47,564 bases of DNA from an uncultured Pseudomonadota bacterium (GTDB lineage Bacteria > Myxococcota_A > Bradymonadia > Bradymonadales > GCA-2716585), in assembly GCA_937123825.1 (NCBI GenBank), contig CAKZKQ010000722.1, forward strand, positions 1 through 47,564. Direction: 5' to 3'. The translations under genes were made by a program, and so were the position numbers. Below, in pieces: positions 17,837 to 26,428 of the stretch (position 1 is the first letter of the stretch; each line of letters opens with the position of its first letter). The notes under the pieces are model-generated. The model was not told the DNA's origin. It was given only the letters and a program-made list of their open reading frames with translations, and searched no databases.

Positions 17837-18430
17837 TCAGGGCCAGGGGACGAGGTGTGAGGCGAGGTGGGGTCCGTGGTCGCAAAGGCCGTGGGTTTTC
17901 AGGTCCTCTTGGCGGAAGAAGATGGTGATGTGGTCGGCCGCATAGATTGGCTCCGAATCGTTGCGGAATTCCAACACTGAGGCCACGATGGACGCACCGC
18001 TTTCAAATCCGATTTGGACGTCTTGTGGGAAATACTTCCGAAAGAAGACGCCCTTCGAGTCTGCTTGCGTCCACCACGACCAATAGAAGCAGACGCTCTT
18101 GATGGGGACGCCAAGGACGTGTTGCCAGCACTCCGACGCTGGCCAGAATCGGACTCCTTCTTCTTTCAAGTTTAGAGAGCCTTTCTGCAGCGAGATTCCG
18201 TAGTGGGCATACTCCGAACCCCACTCAATGGCCAGCGTCTGGCCGTTGTCCATGGTCAGGTTGACGCCAAAATCCAGCGAGTCGAACTCTGAACTTTCTG
18301 CCGACCACCCAGGGTGTCCTGTGCTGTATTCCATCTCGGCATATTCTACCTTCTCGATCCGGCTTCCTTTAAGCCGCTGCCACCGCTGCTCAAGCTCTAT
18401 GGGAGCCAATAGTTGCCGCTTTTTACCCAT
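17837..18430 (-). CDS. Hypothetical protein, 197 residues
   Basis: The ATG at 18430 begins a soluble protein rich in aromatic residues and beta strands (NGQTLAIEWGSEYAHYG, SVCFYWSWWTQ). The pattern of alternating strands resembles small immunity-like proteins, but no family is recognised. No signal peptide or membrane segment. Confidence 0.6.
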   Translation of the reverse strand: MGKKRQLLAPIELEQRWQRLKGSRIEKVEYAEMEYSTGHPGWSAESSEFDSLDFGVNLTMDNGQTLAIEWGSEYAHYGISLQKGSLNLKEEGVRFWPASECWQHVLGVPIKSVCFYWSWWTQADSKGVFFRKYFPQDVQIGFESGASIVASVLEFRNDSEPIYAADHITIFFRQEDLKTHGLCDHGPHLASHLVPWP

Positions 18431-18489
18431 GGATTGTCTGCCCCTCGCCGTTTAACGGCAGATCTTGTGCAATTTGGTATGACTTGGGA

Positions 18490-18936
18490 TCACTCCGAGT
18501 CGGGGAGAGAGCCGTTGTTCTTGGGTCGGAAGAGCCAGCCAACATAGTGCTCATTGGAACAAAAGGTTTCAAAACGACCGTGCACTGTTTCGACACGGAT
18601 CCCCGAGTGACTCGATGCTCCACACACTGCGCACTTGATGTTGTCCACGAGCATTGGTGGATACACGCCGTTCCATGGGATTCGTTGGTGATTCAGTCCC
18701 AGAGCGTGGATTGCGCCCACGGCCGTTGGATGTTTGGGCTGCCCACCCCTTCCCTGTGGGTAGAAGTTCCTACAGTAGGTATAGAATGGGTCCGGTATGT
18801 TGGTATTTCTAATGGTGCATAAACTGGCCTTCACAAATTGTTCGTGATCGGTGCAGCGATCAAATGCACGCCCAATCTCTGACTGTGCTTTGTTGTAGAA
18901 GCAGTTTCCACAGTTGTCGGAACCACCGTTTGGCAT
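18490..18936 (-). CDS. MPNGGSD-type Cys-rich conserved protein
   Basis: 148 residues from ATG 18936; the protein begins MPNGGSDNCGNC, a start I know from a conserved family in cyanobacteria, planctomycetes and others (MPNGGSDxCGxC, then NPFYTYC-like). Here DPFYTYCRN is at about residues 48-56. A second pair, CAVCGASS, sits in the C-terminal half. The spaced cysteines suggest zinc binding. Function unknown. The longer frame to 19032 is rejected because the conserved family starts at this Met. Confidence 0.72.
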   Translation of the reverse strand: MPNGGSDNCGNCFYNKAQSEIGRAFDRCTDHEQFVKASLCTIRNTNIPDPFYTYCRNFYPQGRGGQPKHPTAVGAIHALGLNHQRIPWNGVYPPMLVDNIKCAVCGASSHSGIRVETVHGRFETFCSNEHYVGWLFRPKNNGSLPDSE

Positions 18937-19171
18937 GAATGCCCCTCTTGGCTTGGTGAGCGAGATAGAGGCTGCGGGTGCTGCAGCGATCCAACTTCGC
19001 TGTGTCTTCGATGATGAGAAGTTTATCATCACAAGATCGTCTGAGATACATTCGAGTGTGTCTGTTTATGGGTTGTCTTGGTCGCTTGGAGGTCTTGAGG
19101 CTTTTGGGTTTGGTCTCGTGGGTAGCGAGTCTTGAATGGTGACACGTGAGCCACCAGAATGGGCGGCGTTT

Positions 19172-19198
19172 GGCCAGCCTGTGGGGTCTGGCCTTTTT
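19172..19198 (+). terminator. Intrinsic-terminator-like hairpin just before the serine hydrolase start
   Basis: GGCCAG (19172-19177) and CTGGCC (19188-19193) flank a 10-nt loop and are followed by TTTTTG. It lies 11 bp before the ATG at 19210, and no plus-strand gene precedes it for many kilobases. It could be an attenuator in the leader of the downstream gene, or terminate antisense or readthrough transcripts. Confidence 0.45.
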
Positions 19199-19209
19199 GT
19201 GGAGGTTCC

Positions 19210-20355
19210 ATGAAGAGTCTGATGGGCGTGCTCCTGGTTTTTGGGTTGATGGCGGGGTGCGGTGACGGCTCGGCAGAGTCTGAGATGCAAGAGACCGTCA
19301 ACAACGGGCCAACGCCCGCGCTCCATGTGCCTTCAGAGGTCGCTCGACCGATGCAGCCAGCAGCCGTGCCGGTGGTCTCGGACGTGTGTTTGGGGCTTGA
19401 GGGGTAGGCGCATGTGGATGTGGCGATGTTGGATGAGGCGGTGGCGTGGATTGAGGCCAATTCGGAGCCGACCGACAGCTTCATTGTGAGCCATTGTGGC
19501 CAGACGTTGGTGTCCACCTACCAAAATGGCTTTGACGCCGACATGCTTCACGAGTTGCAGTCGGCCACCAAGACCTTTTCGGCGGTCTTGGTGGGCATTG
19601 CATTGGATCAGGGGCTGATTGAGAGCGTCGACCAGCCTTTGGTGGAGCTGTTGCCCGATTATGCGGACCTTTTGACGGGCGAGAAGGCCGAGATCACGCT
19701 GCGCCATGTGTTGACGATGACGACTGGGCTGCGGTGGGTCGATTTTGGGGCCAACAACTCCTTTGTGCAGATCGGTGCTGCTGAGGATTCGGTGGTTTAT
19801 GTGCTGGAGCAGCCTCTTTTGGCCGCGCCTGGGGAGACCTTTTTTTACAACACGGGCAGCTCGCACCTGCTTTCGGCGATCATTCACCACAATTCGGGCA
19901 TGACCACGGCCGAGTTTGCCGAGGCGCACCTCTTTGAACCGCTGGGTATTGAGGCGTATCAATGGCCCGCGCTGCGAGATGGTGTCCAGCAGGGTGGGTG
20001 GGGCATGTATATGAAGCCCGCGGATTTCCTCAAGTTTGGTGAGCTGTTGTTGAACGGTGGGCGATGGCAGGGGGAGCAGGTCGTGTCCAGGGCCTTTGTG
20101 GACGACGCCACGGCCTTTCTGGTGCCCAACGGCATGGGGGGAGGGTATGGCTACCAGATGTGGATCGACACCAACACCTTTGACGTGGACGACATCGCTG
20201 GCGCCCGAGGTTACGGCGGCCAAGACTGTCTGGTCATGGCCGAGTTGGGCCTCGTGGTGGTCTTCACTGGCGACATCATTGCCCCGGCCCAGATGGCGCA
20301 GGACGTGGCCACGGTCGTCAACCGCTTTGTCATCCCTGCCTACACCGGTCCGTGA
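19210..20355 (+). pseudogene. Serine hydrolase (beta-lactamase-related) lipoprotein interrupted by an in-frame TAG
   Basis: Frame +1 reads a lipoprotein signal peptide (MKSLMGVLLVF, lipobox MAGC) from ATG 19210, after GGAGG, to a TAG at 19405-19407. The same frame continues directly with the catalytic domain, ending at 20355. The domain has the SxxK motif SATK, a YNTGS (YxN-like) motif and GYGGQ in place of the third KTG/HTG motif, as in class C beta-lactamase/esterase-type hydrolases. A GTG at 19414 or ATG at 19426 could restart translation, but the protein would lack its export signal. Nonsense mutation, stop readthrough or a sequencing error are the options. Confidence 0.75.
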
Positions 20356-20437
20356 GCCTTTGGTTGTTGTGGGTTATGCCGTCGGTGACCCGCGCTCTTT
20401 GTCCACGCGTGTGCGGTGACGTGCGGTTTGGCCGCGT

Positions 20438-21631
20438 TCAAGGACCGCCTTGTTCAATCTGCCCGTCCTTGTCTGGAAAAATCAGTATTGCGCTGTTGAT
20501 GGGCATTTGTCCTTGTCGCATTTGCGGTGGCCCTGTGGGTCCCTTTTGAACGTCGATCGGGATTTCGACAAAGCGCTCAAAGAGTGTGGGCACACCATCA
20601 CACTCAAGGCTCGACGGTCTGTCACAGGCGTGGAAGTGCAGGTGCGGTTCTGAAGAGTTGCCCGAGTTTCCTATTTTGCCGATCATCTGCCCCGCTTGGA
20701 CCATGTCGCCGTTTTTGACCGGTATCGAGCCGGACTGGAGGTGTGCGTAAGTCACAAAGTAGTCTGGCGCGACTTCAAGGACGACCTTGTTCCCCGGCAA
20801 GGTCTTTCGGGTCATGGGCACGGCATGTTCGCTCTTGCATCCTATCGGTCCTGTTTCCAGGCAAGCTGGGGGGTTGTCGGGGATTCCGTCGGTGACCTCG
20901 ACCACTTTGCCGTCTCCCACGGCGTAGACGTCTGCTCCGTAAGCAAAAAACGACTCGTTCTTGCCTGGATCTCCCGAATACCGCTGACCCGACCGATTTG
21001 TGCGCACAAAGTCAACGGCGAATCGCTGCGGCAACAACCACTGCGATTCAACCTGGTAAAGTGACCGTCGATGCCGCGAACGATTGGAGGGCGCTTCAAA
21101 TGAAAACCATCCACCGCCCTGCAACGGGGCCTTGATCACGCGTCCCTGTTCCGCAGGCAGCGCCACGTTGATCGAACTCGACAGCGGTTTGCCCTTGATG
21201 GCGTAATCCACGGTTACTTTCAGTGCGTTTGCTTTGCCAGCGCTCCAGCCAAAGAACACAAGGCGACCGTTCGCCGGGACAATGATCTCCGCGTCCGAAT
21301 CGATGGGGCGTGTGTCCAATCCGCTGACTCGCGTGTCGGAGGGTTTTGCAAGCGCCACCTGGCTGGAAAGCTCTTTGCCCATCAATCGAAGTTCGGCTTG
21401 ATTGGTTGTGGTGCTGATGCTGCGAACGCGTGCGGGTTCTGGACCCACATTGGTCAACACAAGATCGTACACCGCAAATTGACCGCTCCCGTTGTTCAAG
21501 ACACGCGGGTGTCCCAATACGGCCACTTCTATTTTTCCAACAGACGGTTTTGGAACCGGTGTTGAATGATTGCCCGCGCACCCAAGAGCAAGCGCGAGCA
21601 ACAACACTCCGAGGCCTTGTTTAAACCCCAT
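20438..21631 (-). CDS. M23 (LytM) family peptidase, lipoprotein
   Basis: 397 residues from ATG 21631; GAGAGG upstream supports this start. Signal peptide with lipobox (LALGC). A beta-rich N-terminal half (about 30-190) is followed by the M23 fold. It has QRFAVDF, where the first zinc His position appears to be Arg or Gln, and PHLHFHACD with the later zinc histidines at about residue 340. The family cleaves peptidoglycan cross-bridges or acts as an activator of amidases. This subtype with RFAVDF and GDGKVVEV is common in proteobacteria. It is convergent with the serine hydrolase gene. Confidence 0.8.
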   Translation of the reverse strand: MGFKQGLGVLLLALALGCAGNHSTPVPKPSVGKIEVAVLGHPRVLNNGSGQFAVYDLVLTNVGPEPARVRSISTTTNQAELRLMGKELSSQVALAKPSDTRVSGLDTRPIDSDAEIIVPANGRLVFFGWSAGKANALKVTVDYAIKGKPLSSSINVALPAEQGRVIKAPLQGGGWFSFEAPSNRSRHRRSLYQVESQWLLPQRFAVDFVRTNRSGQRYSGDPGKNESFFAYGADVYAVGDGKVVEVTDGIPDNPPACLETGPIGCKSEHAVPMTRKTLPGNKVVLEVAPDYFVTYAHLQSGSIPVKNGDMVQAGQMIGKIGNSGNSSEPHLHFHACDRPSSLECDGVPTLFERFVEIPIDVQKGPTGPPQMRQGQMPINSAILIFPDKDGQIEQGGP

Positions 21632-21809
21632 CAATGTTCCCTCTCCAGGCGCTGCCTGGCCCAATTGAATGGCTTGGAGCTTCGCGGCAAGCGAAATAAG
21701 GCTCACCGCTGAATGCTCTGCGTATTATCATCAAAACCTACCAAGTTCGATGGTCACGGTCCAGGTGATTTTGTAGCCACGAGGGATGGTCCGGCCTGGC
21801 GGTGGTGGA

Positions 21810-22331
21810 TCACCTTTGTGAATTGCTCGATGTCCAGTAAGGGCGACCCAACGCGCCTTTGATCCCGAGGTTTTTCACGTCTATTTTTGGGGTTGGAGGA
21901 GGGCTGGGCGCTGGGGTTGGATCGAAGCTGACCGTGATGCTTGAAGTGTCCTCTGGGAGCGTGAGGTCGTATTGGGTGGTGTCGTGGTGTTCCTGGTTCG
22001 ACGCCAACGCCAAGATCGTGGTTCCTGCCAAAGAGGCCGCTTTGAGGGCAGCCTTTTTGTGGATGAGCCAGTCGACAAAGAGGCCTCCCTTCCAAGGCGA
22101 TCGGGGATCGCTCAGTTCGACGTGGCCCTGGGCGTTGGCACGCAGGCGGATGCAGACATCTTTGGGGAGTTGCTGCTCAAAGAAGGCCCTTGCCTCTTGC
22201 GGTGTCATTGAAGAGACGTCGTGGACCCGATTGGAACAACGATCGCAAAACTTGCCGCAGGGCTCGTCTTGCATGGAGTTCCAGTCTTCATCGCAGTCAA
22301 ACACCATGCTGATTGTGAATTGATTGCTCAT
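21810..22331 (-). CDS. Conserved Cys-motif protein (CGKFCDRC type)
   Basis: 173 residues from ATG 22331. The N-terminal domain carries CGKFCDRCSNRVHDVSSM, a zinc-ribbon-like CxxxCxxC motif of a family I recall in myxobacteria and planctomycetes, followed by VCIRLRANAQGHV. A hydrophobic stretch (AALKAASLAGTTILALAS) near 90-112 could be a single transmembrane segment. The C-terminus is Pro-rich (PTPAPSPPPTP). Function unknown. Confidence 0.65.
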   Translation of the reverse strand: MSNQFTISMVFDCDEDWNSMQDEPCGKFCDRCSNRVHDVSSMTPQEARAFFEQQLPKDVCIRLRANAQGHVELSDPRSPWKGGLFVDWLIHKKAALKAASLAGTTILALASNQEHHDTTQYDLTLPEDTSSITVSFDPTPAPSPPPTPKIDVKNLGIKGALGRPYWTSSNSQR

Positions 22332-22482
22332 GGGTTCCCATCCATCCGTGGTGTGTTGATGGGTGAGACACTTGTTTGGGCGACAAGTTCCCATGGATCG
22401 TTTTGGCGATACAGTTCGACCGCGACAGCATCGAATTTGACGGGCCTCGGCTCCAATGGTCAGACAAAACCTGGTTTTGGTC

Positions 22483-22851
22483 TCAAGGTCCGACCAGGCC
22501 CGTGGTGACGCTGTGCTCCTTCACTTTGTCTTCTTTGTCCAAGACCAGGATCACCTGCCAGCGCCTGGCTACAGGAGAACCTTTTTGCTTATCACACCAC
22601 ACAAAATCCATGGGCCCGGCCACGCCAACAGGAGAAGTTCCTTTTGACACGGTGAACTTCGCGTTGCGTTCGATATTGCAGGTGAAACCTTCATCGGACA
22701 TAAGCTCGATCGCCATGGAAGCGTCGGTTCTGGTGGGGACATGGGATTGAATGGCGGCAACGTTGCTGGCGGTGTTGTCCGACAGGCTGAGCTGTGGGGC
22801 GTTGCATCCAATCACGAACAATGCCCCGAACAATGCGCATTTGATTTTCAT
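22483..22851 (-). CDS. Small lipoprotein, 122 residues
   Basis: ATG 22851 starts a signal peptide with lipobox VIGCN (Cys16). The mature part has about 105 residues with two further Cys (FTCNIER, FVWCDKQKG) that may form a disulfide. No domain recognised. Its 5' leader may contain a 7-bp hairpin (ATGCTGC/GCAGCAT at 22875-22893). Confidence 0.65.
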   Translation of the reverse strand: MKIKCALFGALFVIGCNAPQLSLSDNTASNVAAIQSHVPTRTDASMAIELMSDEGFTCNIERNAKFTVSKGTSPVGVAGPMDFVWCDKQKGSPVARRWQVILVLDKEDKVKEHSVTTGLVGP

Positions 22852-23158
22852 ACTTGATGGGTGGGGTGGTCAGCATGCTGCGTTGTGCAGCATTGGCTCT
22901 TTGTTATAGGGATTTTAAAACCGTTTGTGGTGCCATTTAAGGCCCCATCGTCCCCAGGCGCTCTTTTGGGCGGTTTTGTGTCTTGCTCGTGTTGGCAAGA
23001 CGGTAAGTCATGTGGAACGCAGTATCCTTTGTTTGAGAGAACAAAGTACGATTGCCCGACCCTGCTGTATGGAGGTGTTAAGCCTGCTGGAGAGTTTGGT
23101 ATTCCACCAGGTCAATGAACCCTGTCTGGCAATGGTCCTGTCGGCCAACAGTCGATTT
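22852..23158. other. Intergenic region with small hairpins
   Basis: About 307 bases between two minus-strand lipoprotein genes. It holds a 7-bp perfect hairpin at 22875-22893 (ATGCTGC, 5-nt loop) and another at 23027-23046 (CTTTGTT/AACAAAG). No open frame here is convincing; a long plus-strand frame (22925-23869) is the antisense of the next lipoprotein gene. Confidence 0.45.
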
Positions 23159-23641
23159 TTAAGGCTGCTTGGATGTGGTCGGACTGGTCTTTTGGGGCCA
23201 ACGCACATTCTCAACCCAAACCCAATCTCGCTCGGGGCCCAAATCGGTACACACCCCCCTTATCGGGTGTTTCTCAGGGTCATACTTGCCAAGTTGCACT
23301 TCCACGGCGTGTGCCTTTTGGCCGGTGGGCAGAAATTCAGCGGGAATCCCCACGGCATTCCAATCCCCACGACCACGACCGGTTGTGATGCTCTCAAGGA
23401 AGCCTTCGGGGGCCGCCTTCGTGAGACCAAGGAGTGGCACACCGCAGTCTCCTCCTGTGCTGATGACCGCAGAAAACCACGGTTGAGCCGTGCTGGTGTT
23501 CACCGCTCCATGCTTTGGTGGCACGGTCGAAGGCGACGCGCAACCCACAAAGGCCAGCGCAAGAAGTGCGATTGTGCGAAGGGTTTTGGGGCAAGCTGCG
23601 TCGTTCAAGGCGTCACCGTTCATTGCTGTTGTTGTCTTCAT
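23159..23641 (-). CDS. Lipoprotein, 160 residues
   Basis: ATG 23641 (an internal ATG at 23623 is possible). Signal segment TLRTIALLALAFVGCASPS with lipobox FVGC. The mature domain of about 120 residues has no recognised family. It lies in the minus-strand accessory run. Confidence 0.62.
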   Translation of the reverse strand: MKTTTAMNGDALNDAACPKTLRTIALLALAFVGCASPSTVPPKHGAVNTSTAQPWFSAVISTGGDCGVPLLGLTKAAPEGFLESITTGRGRGDWNAVGIPAEFLPTGQKAHAVEVQLGKYDPEKHPIRGVCTDLGPERDWVWVENVRWPQKTSPTTSKQP

Positions 23642-23781
23642 GAACGCGTGATGGCTTTGCCGCTTACGCTTTGGGTGGGTTTGCCCTGCGGCTTGCGCGT
23701 TCTAGGCTCGACGCAGCACCCACATCCATCAGCTCGCCCCGCATTATGGATGCTTGTTTGGTTTGTCAGGCGGTTGGCGCT

Positions 23782-24105
23782 CTACGGTTGGTCCTTGATC
23801 AACGCATGTTCCCATTGGAACGGTGGGCCAGGCTTGGAGGGCTCCCAGCCGTTTGATAGAGCCTCTTGAATGATCGCGCGGACCATCGCTGGTTTGAGCG
23901 CCGTCTGGTGTGGCGCCAGCCAGTTGTCGGGCCGAGACACACGCAAGTTCACATAGAGCGTGCACGGGCGCCCTTGTCGTTCGATCGCCACGTGCATTGA
24001 CGTTTCAAACACACCCTCACAGTACGTCGGCTTGCGGCGGATGTACCAACCGTACACAACGCCGTCCACCTCGATCTTTCGCGTGCCTTTTTTGGGAAGC
24101 GCCAT
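23782..24105 (-). CDS. Conserved small protein (MALPKKG type)
   Basis: 107 residues starting MALPKKGTRKIEVDGVVY. I recall this as a conserved orphan family in planctomycetes, cyanobacteria and others (start MALP..GSR, IxVDGxxYRW, then a GWxPxxPG-type tail, here GWEPSKPGPPF). No signal peptide. Function unknown. A GGAAC ribosome binding site sits before the ATG. Confidence 0.7.
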   Translation of the reverse strand: MALPKKGTRKIEVDGVVYGWYIRRKPTYCEGVFETSMHVAIERQGRPCTLYVNLRVSRPDNWLAPHQTALKPAMVRAIIQEALSNGWEPSKPGPPFQWEHALIKDQP

Positions 24106-24147
24106 GTTGTTCCGTTTGGGCTCAAGCCGTTGCGAGGCGGCAGAATG

Positions 24148-24669
24148 TCAGTCCCCGTCTATTCGCAAACTGGTGATGCCGTTGGATATCTCTTGATCCA
24201 GAAACTCGGTCAACGCATCGATGGCCTCCAGGACCGGATTGTTCGCCATCAGGCTGGCCAAGATGGACTGCCTCACTTCGGGGTTGTTGGTCCTTATTGT
24301 TCTCTCGACAGCAAGCTCCTGCACACGAACATCGTGGTAGTTTGCTCGGAGCACAGCGAGCTTTGCCCGGTACTCGATGACGTCACGCTGGGTTTTGATC
24401 AAGACCGTCCTGTATCTGTCACCAAAGTACTCTCTGGTCTCTGCTCCCGTTGAAGCAAACGCCCGATCGAGTTCAGCGGTCACTTCATCAAAGGTGTCTT
24501 CGAAACCGAAGCAAGCCCCGCTTGAGGCCGTGTACGATAAGCCCATTGTTGAGTCCATCCAACCGTTGTGCGACCCGGAGCGGCGAATCCGAGTCAAAGC
24601 GAAATCAGCGCGTGACACCGTCACCCATTCTCGCCGACCGCCACACGGTCCCACGTTCGAGTTCTGCAT
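24148..24669 (-). CDS. Hypothetical helical protein, 173 residues
   Basis: ATG 24669 is the best start; the longer frame to 24756 adds a poorly coding tail. The C-terminal half is strongly helical with repeated charged patterns (EYRAKLAVLRANYHDVRVQE), perhaps a coiled coil. No signal peptide or known domain. Confidence 0.5.
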   Translation of the reverse strand: MQNSNVGPCGGRREWVTVSRADFALTRIRRSGSHNGWMDSTMGLSYTASSGACFGFEDTFDEVTAELDRAFASTGAETREYFGDRYRTVLIKTQRDVIEYRAKLAVLRANYHDVRVQELAVERTIRTNNPEVRQSILASLMANNPVLEAIDALTEFLDQEISNGITSLRIDGD

Positions 24670-24811
24670 GCCAATACAAATTCGCCGTGCAAGCCACACG
24701 GCGTTTCGAGCGCCACCCAATCCCCAATGGAGAGAGCCAACAAAGACCATACCCAAGCGACTCAGAGCCCTTGAGAGTCCTGGTTTTTTACGAAAATCGA
24801 ACGGTTGAGGA

Positions 24812-25573
24812 TCAACCGACGCTTTTTGTGGGCTTCAGGGGGCTGACAGCTTCGACGCCAGCCCATTTGGTGAGCAGGTGGGCGGCTCCGCCATCGTGGT
24901 TGTAAATCCGATAGCCAGCGAAGTGAGAGCCATACGCATCCAAGGACACTCGCTCGATCTTCTCCTTGACCTGGTTGAAGCGCGCGACTTCGGGCAGGCC
25001 CAACCAATCGCCACCAGCGGTTGCTCCCAACAGATATTGCTGAAGCCCAACCCCCGAGTTGGTGCGAAGGAACATCCCAGGGCGAGTGGCCATCTCTTCG
25101 AAGAGGTTCTCCATTTGGATTCGCTGGTTTTGGGCTGTTTTGTACTTTGTTTGGTCCGGTTCGTTCTCTTGTGCCCACAGTTCGATGCGCTGCTTGAGGT
25201 CTGTCAAAGCGTCAGACATCGAAAAGTGGATGATTTCCAGGGCAAAGGCCCATCGAATGGCCAGCGTGGGATGTCCGGTTTCCTTCAGGATGGGTTCATC
25301 AAAGCTGGGCTCACAAAGTGGCCCGTAAATTCTCCACTGCTCGATCCTGGACCCACTGTAAATCGCCCTATCGGCAGCGCCCGAGAGGAAGATCGCCAGG
25401 TTTTGTGGAGAGGGTGATCCAAGCCATCGGGGAGCGTCACAAGCCACAACGTAAGCAAGGCACTCCTGAAGCCACTGTGTTGGGGGCTGTGTCATGTTTC
25501 GATCTGCCGTCATCATTGGAGAGTGATTCGCAACGGGTGAGCGAACGCGATCAGGGAGCTCGATTGTAAACAC
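24812..25573 (-). CDS. Hypothetical protein, about 230-253 residues
   Basis: A frame from GTG 25573, or ATG 25516 or 25495, to 24812. Segments such as LFEEMATRPGMFLRTNSGVG and YRIYNHDGGAAHLLTKWAG look like a conserved C-terminal region but I know no name. Soluble, no signal peptide. No strong ribosome binding site fixes the start. Confidence 0.5.
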   Translation of the reverse strand: MFTIELPDRVRSPVANHSPMMTADRNMTQPPTQWLQECLAYVVACDAPRWLGSPSPQNLAIFLSGAADRAIYSGSRIEQWRIYGPLCEPSFDEPILKETGHPTLAIRWAFALEIIHFSMSDALTDLKQRIELWAQENEPDQTKYKTAQNQRIQMENLFEEMATRPGMFLRTNSGVGLQQYLLGATAGGDWLGLPEVARFNQVKEKIERVSLDAYGSHFAGYRIYNHDGGAAHLLTKWAGVEAVSPLKPTKSVG

Positions 25574-25587
25574 GGCCTGGATTGCCG

Positions 25588-25977
25588 CTACGATCGAGGC
25601 GTCCTGAGGCGGTCTTTCTTGTGCGGCTTGGCCACGATCTGCCAGCCGTCCTCGTAGAGAATGGTCCCTGGGTCCCGGGTCTTGGTCAGTTCGATCTCAA
25701 TGCCTCTCTCTCGCAGCAGGTGGACGAGTTGCCACGCATACTCGAGCGGGCGCTTGGCAGCCGGTTTAAACCAGCAGATGGCACGCTCATTGCCTGGCTC
25801 TTTGAGAACCGGGGGGATCTTTAGATGCATTCGAAACCAGTCGAGGGCTCTTTCCAGGGTTTCGACTTCATGCTGTTCCAGCTCCGCGGTGTCACGGATG
25901 TCGTAGGCGTGCGTAAACACACCGACGAGTGAGTGAGACGCAGCATCCTGTTGGCTGGATACGAAACGCAGATACAC
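25588..25977 (-). CDS. Conserved small protein (MYLRFV type)
   Basis: 129 residues from a GTG at 25977, with GAGAGA upstream. The N-terminus MYLRFVSSQQDAASHSLVGV and a later YEDGWQIVAKP match a widespread small family in bacteria that I remember as MYLRFV..., with a WFxxxL segment (here ALDWFRMHL). Function unknown; these are usually solitary genes. Confidence 0.72.
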   Translation of the reverse strand: MYLRFVSSQQDAASHSLVGVFTHAYDIRDTAELEQHEVETLERALDWFRMHLKIPPVLKEPGNERAICWFKPAAKRPLEYAWQLVHLLRERGIEIELTKTRDPGTILYEDGWQIVAKPHKKDRLRTPRS

Positions 25978-26170
25978 GTCATTCTCTCGTTGGTCTAACG
26001 GTTGCGAGTTCTGCGATGAGCCGACTTCGTTGTGTACGGGATGGCTTCACCGGTCATCAAAGTCTATGTCCCTCAAGGCTTATGATGGAAAGGAGGGTCA
26101 TGGGCGAACAAGAGAAAGGACAAGCGAGGAAAGCAGGGCCTTACCGCGTCTGCGAGCGTTGTGAACGAAC

Positions 26171-26428
26171 TCAAAGAACGCCAAGTTCGTGGTCGATGCC
26201 TTGACCCTTGGCAAACTGCTCATCTGCGATTTGCATCTCTCGGAGGAATTCCAACTCTTCAAGGAGGCTGTCGTATTGGGCTGGTTCAATCAGGACTGCG
26301 CTGCTCCGCCCCTGCTGCGTCAGGACCATTGGCCTGCCTGTCTCTTGGATTTGCTGGATGAATGAGGCCGCGTTGGCCCGAAATTCACTCAGCGGCCTGA
26401 TGTCCTTGTCAAATCGGATGTGCTTCAT
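26171..26428 (-). CDS. Phd/YefM-type antitoxin
   Basis: 85 residues. PLSEFRANAASFIQQIQETG and MVLTQQGRSSAVLIEP match the N-terminal dimerising/DNA-binding domain of Phd/YefM antitoxins. The ATG at 26428 overlaps the stop of the preceding gene by 4 bp (ATGA), so translation is coupled. No ParE or RelE toxin frame follows in the next 190 bases (25978-26170), nor is one recognised upstream. It may be a solitary antitoxin, or its partner may be the coupled 86-residue protein. Confidence 0.8.
   Translation of the reverse strand: MKHIRFDKDIRPLSEFRANAASFIQQIQETGRPMVLTQQGRSSAVLIEPAQYDSLLEELEFLREMQIADEQFAKGQGIDHELGVL

Noticed and set aside
19138..19155. CACGTG core in the gap before the serine hydrolase as a further parS site
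   Set aside because: Only 10 of 14 positions match parS; at chance level.
22455..22485. CAAAAC-CTG-GTTTTG hairpin at the end of the small lipoprotein gene as a terminator
   Set aside because: Only 6-bp main stem and no clear T run.
22925..23869. 314-residue plus-strand ORF
   Set aside because: Antisense of the lipoprotein gene and adjacent spacer; poor composition and no ribosome binding site.
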